Shown piece after piece: positions 11,276 through 22,427 of a DNA stretch of 64,000 bases. The DNA is from Paralithodes platypus (lineage: Eukaryota; Arthropoda; Malacostraca; Decapoda; Lithodidae). Made by a program: the position numbers and the translations under genes. Under the pieces are notes generated by a model. The model saw nothing but the letters and a program-made list of their open reading frames with translations, had not been told where the DNA came from and did no database searches. How positions within the stretch are numbered: the first letter of the stretch is position 1; every line of letters begins with the position of its first letter. The stretch spans positions 40,646,507 to 40,710,506 of the forward strand of contig CM064502.1 of NCBI GenBank assembly GCA_032716605.1, read 5' to 3'.

Positions 11276-11759
11276 TAATTTAGCCATCATGTCCCTCCCC
11301 AAAATCCAGGCATTTTTTGCCAGAGGCCCGAATCCAATATGGACGGCGGTGCTTTCGCTATGAATAGATGATTGTATTTAGTTTGGGAAGGACATCTAGA
11401 TGTTGTAAGGTTAATTGAGATTAACTTCACACCCTATGATCTCTAAAGTACCTCTCCAATTGAATAACATTGGCTAATGTTAGCCAGAATGAAGTGAAAA
11501 CGGCGTTGTTGATTGCTGAAAACATAAGACAAAATATGGAAGCATGAAACATGAACTTTCGAACCAGAGGACCTAGAATCATGTCCAAAGATACTGTTTT
11601 GGTAAGTTGGCCACGAGGATTCCGAATCTGACATTACTGTTATGCTACAACATAATGTTCACCCCGAAATTCAAGATGGCTGCCATCTGCTTAGAGCGAA
11701 AGCGTACTTTCTTATGGGAGTACCTAGGTTCATAAGTGAATACATTATTTCTACTAAAT

Positions 11760-11859
11760 NNNNNNNNNNNNNNNNNNNNNNNNNNNNNNNNNNNNNNNNN
11801 NNNNNNNNNNNNNNNNNNNNNNNNNNNNNNNNNNNNNNNNNNNNNNNNNNNNNNNNNNN
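11760..11859. other. Assembly gap, 100 N
   Basis: Exactly 100 N, the usual placeholder for a scaffold join of unknown size. The duplication ends on its left side and a Gypsy gag is cut on its right side. Confidence 0.99.
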
Positions 11860-13060
11860 GGATTTTTTTCCTTTATATTTAATGTTAAGTCCCCGCCTGT
11901 GCACTTAAAGAACTGCTCCAAGAGAACCAGCTCACTCAACTCCTCACAAGTAGCTGCCCTATCAGAACGCAGCCAATGGCGTAGTGCATCAGACAAGTCC
12001 CGGGCGTGTTCTAGGAAGGTACCTTGCCCTTAGTAACACCCCGAAACTTCAAGCGGTAAGTTTCTGGTTGTAACTCATAGGCCCGTAGCACAGCCTTCTT
12101 TAGCTCATCATAAACTACACAGGACTCTAAAGGTAGTGCATCATACGCTTTTAGCCCCTTTCCTAAAGTCTTGATGACACTAATGCTGCCCACTTTTCCT
12201 GAGGCCACTGGTGTTCCGGACACTTCTTCTCAAATCGCATAAAAAAAATCAGTCACACATAATTCATCGAACACAGGAACTAGTTTAAGCAGGTGCGACA
12301 ATGATTGGTCCCGATGTCTGTTACCTCCCCCAATATTTCGCCCTGTTACCTCCACTCGAGAGATCTCCAGCTACCTGTCAGCACCTAGTAGACTCTGCCT
12401 GCAGTTCAGCCTCTCGTATAGCTGTTCTCTCTGCAGCCTCAGCCTGAGCTCTAGCAGCCTCAGCCTGCACACTAGCCTGTCTTTCGGTAGCCTCAACCTG
12501 AGCTCTAGCAACCTCAGCCTGAACTCTAGCAACCTCAGCCTGCACACTAACCTGTCTTTCGGCTGCCTCAACCTGAGCTCTAGCGGCCTCAACCTTGGCC
12601 ATCTCAAGCCGAAACAACAAATCTGGAGTCAACCCTTGAGGAGGGGAAGGTGCATTTAATGGGGAGGGTCCATGTGATTGAATTCCACGCTGCCATTGAC
12701 CATCAACTTGGGGGTATGTACTAAATTCAGGCACCCTGACGTTTGATATGGGGGTAGAGTGGAGGGGTGGCTGGGGACCGGGGCCCCCAATCGCCTCTCC
12801 ACCCAGGTCTCTCCCTTCTAAACCCAATATCAAAGTCCTCAGCTGATCCTTTCCTCATGCCACTTAAACCCTGGTGACCCTGAAGACCTGCCACACACTT
12901 TAAGCCATACTTATTCAGCTTCAACACCCTGGCAGCGGTAATGGGCACCTCTAAAAATCTTCTAGCACCCCCTCGCTATCGACTTGCCACTCCACAGGTC
13001 TTTCTCCCTCCGAGCCCGTATCGTGACCTGACCCATCACTGTGTTCTGAGTATTAGACAT
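11860..13060 (-). pseudogene. Ty3/Gypsy gag, truncated by the gap and frameshifted
   Basis: On the minus strand an ATG at 13060 follows a leader of about 210 bp after a primer-binding-site-like sequence. The N-terminal part (12840-13060) is broken by stops. From about 12830 to 12378 a frame is open, starting Pro-rich and then running into an Ala/Glu/Gln-rich heptad-like stretch with repeated QAEVARAQ-type units, predicted to be a coiled coil. From 12223 to 11870 comes a SCAN-like gag segment with AYELQPETYR and, after one frameshift near 12013, SDALRHWLRS and ELVLLEQF. This order is typical of the gag of some animal Gypsy elements. Protease, reverse transcriptase and integrase would lie in or beyond the gap. 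Confidence 0.75.
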
Positions 13061-13249
13061 GTTTGTGTACTGCAGTAATTATCACGGTTATAGAATGTGC
13101 CTATCTCCTATGCAAGTATGTATATACTAATGTTATTTAAAGTCTTTAATGTGTTATATTGGTTGCTCCAAAAACACAAACTCTATGTCCACTGTATTCC
13201 TCTAATGATAAGGAATCTCAAACAAATGACCACTATATTCCTCTGGTTA

Positions 13250-13274
13250 AGTAAATCCTATGCAAGGTCGCCAT
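13250..13274 (-). other. Candidate tRNA primer-binding site
   Basis: On the minus strand TGGCGACC begins at 13274, two bases after the CGTAACA end of the LTR. TGGCGACC-type starts are seen in Gypsy-group elements. It supports the LTR boundary and the gag orientation. Confidence 0.45.
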
Positions 13275-13275
13275 T

Positions 13276-15177
13276 TGTTACGTCCTGGGATATATAAACA
13301 CTGGGGCTCTCTCTATTGGACTAGGTATGCGGCAACAAGCAACAACGGAAAACGCTAGATCCAACCCTTATCTATAAAACCCAGGCAACAAACCACCCTA
13401 AACCGTCAAGAGTCCTGCCTGGACAACAAGGTATCCTATGACTCAGTTACAGGGTGCACGCACTATAGACTGCTGATAGTCAAGCAGGCTATATAAAAGA
13501 TCACTCATTAAGTTGACTTAAAGCTTCAAGGAAAAGATAGATAACGGAATTAAATTGCAGAAACAATTTAATAACAAACTAGAAGAAAGTACATTTTAAC
13601 GTTACGTTAATTAATACAACTAATCACCCCTGCGTGAAAGAAGGTGAAAGCAAACAGTCCTCAAAACATCGTACCGGTAGACAAGATGCGGGGTTCTAAA
13701 CTGCATGTGGCTACTGTAGGATCTGATGCTTAGCAAAGAAAGTACGTTACGGATTTAGAGAACTCTCAACTCATAAGCAGGAATAAATACTAGTGATAGG
13801 ACCTACAGTGTATAATGGCATAGGTTTAATTAAATAAAGGCAGGCACCCCCAACATAACCACATACAGGTGTGCTTCTCACTCTTAGTCAGGCAAGCCTG
13901 CTCGGACAGAGTCTCTAAGCCACACCCTGACTCACAATGCTCACAAAAACGGTAAACGGTGGCACAATAACAAGCATACAGAGATCATAAACCCCTAGCT
14001 GTTAATCTGCCAGGTGGCAGAGGTCTAGCCGGAAGGATATAGGCTTCGGATACCCGGGCTGAGCCCCCTGCTCTAGCCTAGGGACGTTCCCAGGTTTGTG
14101 CGCCAAATTACTCTAATTGAAAGGGTGCTCTCTTGAGAGACTCAGATCGCAAGTAATCTGACTCTCTCCTGGCGACCCCAAAACAAAAGCAAGACGTGCT
14201 AGCGCAGTGCTGAGTGGACTAGGCAAGGGCCCTCACACAACACAACACTAGACACACAGGGAAACAGACAAGAAAATGCCCCCAGACTCCCACGGGTATC
14301 CTAGTAAAATCGTGTAGGTCCACAGGACTCGCACCAGCAGACTTTACTTAAAGGATCGCAAAAAGCCCCCCCTCCGGTCTAGCCCCTGCTAACCTGACAC
14401 AAGAACACACTAGCAAGCATAAAACCACCAAATATGAGACAACAAAAAAGCTTCCTAGGTCTCATTAACAATTACGTCTCTGCATAAGGCCCAAAATCCT
14501 ATCTAGTTATCTGAGAGCTCGTCGTTAATACAATAATAGATATAAGGTCTATCAAGGGGATGGGATAATTAAATAGATTGGTGAAGTAGTAGAAAGAAGG
14601 TATACAAAGTAAGAGAGAAATTTCTAAGTGGGGTTGAGAGGGATAGATATCAAGGGGGTCCGAAGGGTACGACAGTGAGGTGAGCTCTAAGTCTTGAATC
14701 TGTCTGGACCCCGCCCTAGGCATGCAGAATACATCCCAGGCTTGGCAACACTCAACACAGTTGCCGGGTCAAAATCGTCTACCCCGTGCGTGAGTCGAAA
14801 CTAAGCCTAACGTTGCCAACAAATGCATGTGGCACATCAGGCTCGTCCCAAGCTAGACTCTCCGCGTGAAGCAACGTCTCCCAGCCGGTCTCTCGCTCTC
14901 CCGCTCGTCTCCTCCCACTCTCACTAAACTTACATCTTATATATTATAATGAAACAATCAACTATCGAGAATAAAATATACAAAGATGCGTTGGTTAAGA
15001 ATAAGGGCAGCTACAAGCTGTGAAACAACATAAGAATATCCCAGACATTAGTTACATTGTCGTAGGATATATACTAAGGAAAAGCCTGCCGGCCGGCTGC
15101 CACCAGCCGGTTTCTAAACGGCTGGGCAGCCGACGCGCGCACATGCCCGCACGTGGCTACTATGCAGAAGCGTCACA
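13276..15177 (-). mobile_element. 5' LTR of the Gypsy element, about 1.9 kb
   Basis: On the minus strand the block begins TGTGACG (at 15177) and ends CGTAACA (at 13276), a short inverted repeat of the TG...CA kind. It is followed by a primer-binding-site-like motif and gag. No ORF is credible inside. The length of 1,902 bp is long for a Gypsy LTR, and the second LTR is not present to confirm the ends, so the outer boundary is provisional. Confidence 0.5.
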
Positions 15178-15865
15178 GGTCTAATTTATTTGTAAGCGTT
15201 CGGTAACACTATGCGGTTCTCCAATTATATCTGAGCTTACTGTAGGAGACAAAAAATAAACTAGGAGACCATTATTATAATAATAATTTATTTTACTTGT
15301 CAACGGGTGGGTTATTACCGCTAAGGATACAGGGCTGTATCCGTAGGTCTGCGATGTTCTAGACTCAAAGATTCACTCTAATAAAGAAAGAAAATATACT
15401 GAATATTTCATAACTGAAAATTATAATATATATCACTCACAATCGTGTATTATTATATTCCATAATTCGATTTTAATATACAGTATATGAATGGTTTATC
15501 GCACTTATATAGATAATACAATTTACCTTTGTTTTGTGGAAATTATACTACATAACGAGAACAGAATATTGTAGCTATGTGAACCCGATAGTAGCAGCTA
15601 TTTTGTCTAACTTAACCCATTGGCCAATAGAGCTAAACCGGACGTTATCGATCGTGTTGACGGTATTTTACCAACAACACGACAGATGAAGCTGAATTAT
15701 GTCCACAATAATAGTACACTAATAGAAGCGCTGGTATCACTGTGGAGGTCAATCTGATACTGTCTTATTTCCTGACCAACGCACAGCTTGTCAGTTAACA
15801 AAAGAATCATAATTATCTCGAAACATAATTTGTTGTTTTTATATTGCTTCGACTTTCTAGCGAAT

Positions 15866-16065
15866 TATGTTGAAACCTTTAACATGGGTTTGTAAGGCTT
15901 CATAAATGTTTGAGGATTCGTGTTGAATTCCGCACCGGAAACGAACCGGCAGTATCGAGCAATTCTATGTTGAAACCTTTAACATGGGCTTGTGAGGCTG
16001 CATACAAAATTTGAGAATTCGTATTTAATTCCGTAGCGGCAACGAACCTCAAGTAGATATTCTTG
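15866..16065 (+). repeat. Two tandem copies of a 100-bp unit
   Basis: TATGTTGAAACCTTTAACAT starts at 15866 and again at 15966. The units are similar throughout, including a CGAACC-containing end, with scattered substitutions. Confidence 0.85.
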
Positions 16066-16340
16066 TAAAGCTTGGATGAAGCTTGATTACCGATTTTAGT
16101 TAATGTTATTGGTATCTGATCTTTAGGTTTCTGCCATGATTTGTCAATTTGTTCTTTGTATTTGAGACACTAGGCCTCTGCAAAGTCTTTTACAATACTA
16201 ATTTAATAATATTTTCCCTTACCGTCTCCAGCAATTAAAAGACGGGTTGATCCTCTCCTTATGAATATTAAAGGAGTAGCATTTTATTTAATAGGGATAC
16301 AGCCTATATATATAAATAATAATGTCAGGATTTTCTGACA

Positions 16341-16380
<40 letters not shown>

Positions 16381-17915
16381 ATACTATATATATATATATA
16401 TAATATGGAGTAGAAACAATTCCAAAAAATTTAGCAAAACAATTAAGACTTCAGTCCTCACCAACAATAATAACAAGAAAAGCGAGAGTGAAAAAGGACA
16501 TATCAACCACTCCCGAGCCATACATGGGGAGCTCTCAGCCAGGTAGATGGCGACGAGTTTCCCCATTCACACCAAGGTGCTCTCATTGAGGACATAAGAG
16601 AGAGAAGGAAGCTGTTCATGCCCTTATTACCATAGGAAGGGAATATCCCAATATACTGGGATAAGCTAAGACAATAGAAGGAAAAGTGAGAGAACTCTTT
16701 TTTTTTTTCTCCCGTGCTAGGCCCAACGCTAGCCCATCAGGTCACCCAACTGGACGCCCATCTAGGTACAATACTAGGGAATACTCTATGCTCGAAGCTA
16801 AGAGTGCAGCCTGTGTGATAGCCCAGACCAGCCTGTCATCCCTGAACTACACCTCTACACTTCCTGCACATACGAGTGGTCCAATACCTCTTTGGATTGC
16901 AGTCTGACATATTATTCTCTCCCCTTCGAGTTCCTGCAGCAAGATGACAGACTAGAGAAACCCCTCCGAGACACCACCCACCTCGACTAGACGCCAGAAG
17001 TTTCATCTCTCCTCCCCAACACCAAGCACATCTATCGTAATTGATCAAGTGTAAATTGTAGAGTCCCTATTTTTGTTAGTGAAAGTCATAACCTTTTGGT
17101 AACAAAATACACACTCTATCCTTGTTTAAGTATATTATATTCTGGACGTACACGCTCGATTTCCCACGCCGACGATGTTGAGCATATATTAAATTATCTT
17201 CACCATTCCATCACCCGAGAAACCTATAATTTGTACTAATTCACGATAAACTATTCCTGTGCACTAAACCTACGAGACTATATTTGAGAAAAGAGACTAG
17301 TTATAAACATACAGTAGAAGAAAGTGAAGGTAGACGAAAAGTTTTTTTTTTTTTTTTTTCATGAGATACTATTTTAAAACCGATAAATAGATTGCTAAAC
17401 ACTGCGAGTCCGAATATTAGAAGTTAATCTATATGACACACCTTTTACCATTTTTGTTGTCATACGATCGATATAAGCCAATATTGAGTCAATCATAACT
17501 AACGTAGATACCTATTGTTGTTGTTGTTGTTGTTGTTCCCCAAGCTGCCTGGCCGAACAGCCCCAAGGCCCCGAGCAAGGCCAAGGCCATAACCGAGCGC
17601 CCCCACAGTTCTCTACAGTGCATGGTGTATTCTTGTAACTTTCCGCCCACGCACGTTTAACTCTCGTCCGTCCACGGGAGGACTCCACGTGTACTTCCCT
17701 TATAATATTGTTAATGTACTGTTGCTTAATTTTACATATATGTTAAATGTTGTATGCGATCCCCTAGGCTATAACTCATTGTGAAAAATATACTATCTTG
17801 TACCCGTTGTATAACTTGATCTCCTTGTGTTCCCTTGTGGTTATATACTACGTCCTTAACTGTACTTCCCACCATTGAGAGGTACCCACAGAGACCAGAA
17901 ATATATTATCATTAT

Positions 17916-17922
17916 ATATATA

Positions 17923-18015
<93 letters not shown>

Positions 18016-18017
18016 CC

Positions 18018-18048
<31 letters not shown>
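17916..18048 (+). repeat. (TA)n microsatellite
   Basis: Alternating TA with a few interruptions such as ATAATAAT and CATACCGG. Long Tyr-Ile frames across it are artefacts. Confidence 0.95.
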
Positions 18049-18052
<4 letters not shown>

Positions 18053-19006
18053 GGACGTTAAATCACAAATACGTGTGACCAAATTATGTAGTCAAACTCG
18101 CTAGGAAAATTGAAACAATGGAACACCAAGTTTTTGTCTATTCCCTCAAGACATCTTCAGGGTAATACAAGAAAAGCAGGAATAGAGTGAGGCTTTAATA
18201 CTTGTTCGAAATCATCTGTGAGTTGCTTACTAGCATAAAAACAAAAAAGTGTTGCCATGCTACTGCCTTTTATGATACTTTTAGGAGCATATACTTCTTT
18301 TACATACAAAATTAATGTCTTACATATTATATATACTTATACAACTATGCCTAGACATTGAAATATGCCGAACAATACAATATAATCTAATCATATGTAA
18401 ACTTTGATACAAATCAATGAACTTAGGAAAATAATTACAATACAAAGCATAATATTTAGTATCAACGTGTACAGAATAGCCTACAGTATATGACAATATA
18501 ACATGATACGTACATACAAAGTGAAATAATACAAATATATAATAGTAATGATACAACGATATGTGCTGTAATACAAGAGGAACAAATCTATACATAAGAA
18601 TATAAGGTAACTGGGAGTCTGCAGAAAGCCGATTGGGCTAAACAAGGCAGATCCCTTTCAAAATTTTGTGTAAATATGACATAACATTCGTAATTTCGTT
18701 ATATCCCATTTCTAACCGCCCCTAATGTTTTATATTTTCGCTAATTAAATCATAGATCTCATTTATCTCTTGACTTTGAAAGAACTTTGCCGAGGTTAGT
18801 ATAGTCGATTAATGTTAGCAAATATGCAAGGTAACTTTGGACTGAATTTACTTGAAATTGTAATAAACCCTTGATTACAAATATGAGACCTCTTTCCTTA
18901 TACCGGATGAATTCATTTAATGTTAATCGGAAGTGAATGTGTATAAAGGAGATAAGATGTCGATTATAATTAGATGTAGATAGTGTAATAATGCAAAACA
19001 AAAAAA

Positions 19007-19047
19007 TTATATATATACTGTATATATATATATATATATATATATAT
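19007..19047 (+). repeat. (TA)n left of the candidate solo LTR
   Basis: Alternating TA running directly into TGTCAC; the tract resumes at 20499 on the other side of the candidate LTR. Confidence 0.9.
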
Positions 19048-20498
19048 TGTCACTCCCAAATGAGTTTTGTAACCTATGTCATTTGTGAGTGAGTTACAAT
19101 CACGAGGCCTCTTGTAGGAGAGCCCTGTGAGAGGCTAGGTTGCTATACGTCCCTCCTATGTTTGCCACGAGTATAATTATTTTTGTTGTTCAGCCCTTGG
19201 GGGATTGTTTTCGTTATCACAAGTTTGCACAATGATACCTTATATTTATTTGATTACTTTTGTATGGTTAATGAGAGCCTAGGAGCTTAAAATAATTGTC
19301 GAGTTTAGCAATTTCTGGAGCCCTTCTCCCCTCCTGGGACTCTCGTGTTCACTGTTCACATGATCGTCACCTGTGAGACAGACACGATACCAAGCACATG
19401 TGCTGCGTGGGCTGTCACAGGCTTGCCTTATAGTTCCCTTTGTTTACCGCATTTACCATCTTGTTTTTTATTGAATAGTAGCAGGGCAAGTCTGGGAGTC
19501 ATTTAAACTAACTTTTATTAATATAACTTTATTTTTTGCATACAGGAGTTCTCTGCATTTTTTAGAGATACTGCATTTCTTTTTCCTGGCAATCTAGAGT
19601 ATAAGCGTCTCCTTTTATTCTTCCATGTCCTTTGCATTATTCTGCTTCAGTGTTTATTATATTTATGTGTGAATATTATTCCTGGTTGGTGTCTCCAGTG
19701 GTTTGAGGATTGGCCTGTTTACTTAGTTTTGGTAGGCCTTTGAGGAACGAGGTTGTTGGGTGTGTGTGTAGGCCTGCAGTTCCATAATAGGCTACTGTCT
19801 TTATCCCTTCCACACAGCATCCTCTAACTCGGGCCTTAGTTAACCCTTTAGGGGGTCGCAGCCAATCTTCAACCTACTAAGATACCAACCCTTGTGCCTT
19901 GTTTAGTTTTAGCAGCAATACATTCGGTGCAGTCAGGGACTAGGGGTGGAGCCTGTTACTAGTAGAGGTTGTCCCCATTGCACTCGGTTGTATTGAGCTA
20001 ACCCCAGATGATGTTGTAAGGGTTAAGTCATTAAAGTTGTTTACCCCTTACAACACCACCGCCGAGCTGTGCTGGAGAGAGCCACTCGGTGTATTATTAG
20101 GACATAGGCTAGGGATAATAGGCTTGACACAGAGGTTTATGCACTGGACTTTCCATGTTTTTTTGGTCTGTATTGTTCTCAATTCCTAAGCGATTGGACA
20201 TGATACATTGTTCTGGGAGTCTAGTAGTCGTATGGTGAGGTAATATTTGGGCAGTTTAGAATAACCTTAGAAGTTCTCTTGCATACTACACGCACTGTGG
20301 ACTAGACTCGGGGACAATAGATATTTTTGAGTCTCCTTGTTACTGTTTTAATAGAGCAAAGAGGAAGATAACCATTTTTCCTAGAGAACCTGCGTGTCTT
20401 GGTGTTAGAGTCAGATGTTAAGAGCGTGTCTGTTGCAGGGTAGTACGGTGCTGTGGGCTAGGCTATTAGAGCATCTGGTTACCCCTCCCCTCGTAACA
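19048..20498 (+). mobile_element. Candidate solo LTR inside a (TA)n tract
   Basis: A non-repetitive block of 1,451 bp starts TGTCAC and ends GTAACA, a short inverted repeat with TG...CA ends. It is flanked on both sides by alternating TA. An ATAT duplication at the junctions is compatible with LTR insertion but cannot be proved in a TA tract. An ATTAAA motif near 20025 could be a polyadenylation signal. No ORF is supported. Confidence 0.45.
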
Positions 20499-20499
20499 A

Positions 20500-20518
20500 T
20501 ATATATATACAGTATATA

Positions 20519-20575
<57 letters not shown>

Positions 20576-20595
20576 ATAAATAAATAAATAAATAC
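20500..20595 (+). repeat. (TA)n and (AAAT)n right of the candidate solo LTR
   Basis: Alternating TA followed by AAATAAATAAAT. Confidence 0.9.
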
Positions 20596-20649
20596 AAACA
20601 ATTAATAAATAAGTATACATTCAGTAAACACATTTTGGTGAACCGATTT

Positions 20650-22427
20650 GATTACATATTGCGCAACGAAAATCAAGTAATGTTATTGTTTGTAGCTTAC
20701 CCCCCTGGGGGCAAGGGGGCCTTCATCTTATGGTGGAGAAAAACAAGAATATGCCCCACGCATCCTACTGTGTGTCGTACAAGGCGACTAATAGGGGGAA
20801 TAGGGGTAGTTTGTTGGCACAAAACGAACATGGCTATACCCAGGAGCGGCTGTAGGCATATGATAAGGAGTCGCTGGAACTCCTGTTTCATTTACTTGGC
20901 CTCTCCTACTGATTCCCTTTGTGCCTCACTTACATTGAGAGTAGTCCAGCCAGCTCTCACAAACACCTCCTCCTCCTATATACTTCAATACACTTAACAT
21001 GCACACCACACTTCCTCCTCCCACAAAAAAAAAAAAAAAAAAAAATGATAAACACTCACTAAGCCTCGGAGTCCCTAGGGGAGGGGGGCATAAATGACCC
21101 CCACACCCGCCCGACCTTCCCCTGACGACCCCTGTAAATGCTCTGGACCACGGACTGTCACTCTTACTATCAACTTTTGCAATATTCGAGGCCTTTCCTC
21201 TAATTTTCACTCTGTTGAACACCATCTCTCCTCCAATCCTGATCTTCTTTTCCTCACTGAAACCCAGGTATCTGAGGCAACTGCCAGCAGCCCCTTCTCT
21301 GTAACCTCCTACTTTCTCTATCCTAAATTCAAAGCCATAGGCGGATGTTGTGCATACGTGCACAACAAACTCACTTGCTCTCGTGTTCCCGATTTCGACT
21401 CCTCTGAAATCTCAACTTTATGAATCAAACTATACTGTCATTCTCATACTAAATATTTCTGTGCTGTCTATCTTTCGCCTAACTCTACCGACTTTCCCAA
21501 AAATCTTTGACTATCTAAACTCTAAGATGGAACACATTCTATCCATCTCTCCCTTTTCAGAAATCTCCCTCTTAGGAAGTTTCAACTTTCACCACCGCCA
21601 ATGGCTCTCCTCTCTTACTACTGACCAACCTGGTGAACAAGCCTTCGTCTTTTCTATCCTAAATAACCTAGAACAGCTGGTCCAGTAACCCACCCGTATC
21701 CCGGATCGCTTTGGAGATCAGCCCAACATTCTTGACTTATTTCTGACTTCTAACCCTTCTTCTTATACTGTCAATCTTTTCTCTCCTTTGGGCTCCTCCA
21801 ACCATAAACGTATCTCCTTTACCTGCCCTATCTCTCCAGTACGGCCACCCGATTACCCAGCCGGCAGCGCTTGTGGTACTTTGTTGCTGCCGACTGGGAG
21901 GCTCTTTGGCAATACTTCTTTGATTTCCCATGGAATGACTTCTGCTTACGTGGCCGAGGACCTTCGGAGGATGCTGAACGCATTATCGAGGTAATCCTCT
22001 CGGGCATGGAAGCGTACATCCCATTTTCTATCTCTCAGTCTAATGCAAACAAATCTTGGTATACTCACGCTTGTTCTACTGTTGTCCGCAACAAGGAGGA
22101 AGCATTCAAATGGTACCGACGCCTTAATACTCTAGAATCTCATTCTTCCTATGTTTCTGCCCAGAATCAAGCCAAACTGTTCTTCGACCTGCTAGGCACT
22201 CTTTCATCAATAATAAATGCACTGAACTATCCAACTCTAGCTCTTCCCAAGATTTCTGGAATCTAGCCAAAATCCTCTCCAACAATTTTTCTTTCTCGTC
22301 TTTCCCTCCCCTTTTCCACTCTGATGGCACAACCATCATTGCTTCCTCTGACAAAGCTGAACTCTTCACTCAAACTTTTGCTAGAACCTCCTACTTGGAT
22401 AATTCCGGTGCTATTCCTCCCTCTCCA
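20650..22427 (+). pseudogene. Jockey-like LINE, endonuclease part
   Basis: From about 20650 to 21090 there is a LINE 5'-UTR-like stretch. From 21094 the frame encodes an APE-type endonuclease/exonuclease/phosphatase domain: INFCNIRGL, then PDLLFLTET, then after a frameshift near 21423 a block with LLGSFNFHHRQWL and [20 protein letters not shown]. These are recognisable endonuclease positions of a non-LTR retrotransposon. Stops and frameshifts at about 21423, 21687 and 21860 show it is dead. The segment ends at 22427, where the sequence jumps back about 320 bp in the element's own coordinates. Confidence 0.8.

Larger units (their letters stand above)
1..11759 (+). repeat. Large duplication, copy 1
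   Basis: This block matches 29671-41242 in the same orientation across its whole length; position 1 corresponds to 29671 and 11759 to about 41242. The offset drifts from 29670 to 29482 because copy 1 carries many small insertions. From 1 to about 1170 and from about 5320 to 11759 the copies are nearly identical; from about 1180 to 5315 copy 1 has many extra bases and substitutions. The match ends at the N gap, so the right boundary is a contig end; the left boundary is outside the window. Confidence 0.95.
15178..19006. other. Non-coding, microsatellite-rich stretch
   Basis: No supported gene. Contents: a 100-bp tandem pair (15866-16065), (TA)n near 16345-16403 and 17916-18048, a TTG run at 17514-17537, a T run at 17341-17359, and unassigned AT-rich DNA. 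A TCTTCAGGG-type motif at 18150-18163 resembles the one at 54809 but lacks the GAAAC part of a hammerhead. Confidence 0.6.

Noticed and set aside
12378..12833. Host coiled-coil protein
   Set aside because: Its position between an LTR/primer site and a SCAN-like gag segment shows it is the gag of a Gypsy element.
18144..18170. Second hammerhead-like motif
   Set aside because: Only the CTGAAGA part is present; the GAAAC and cleavage-site parts are missing.
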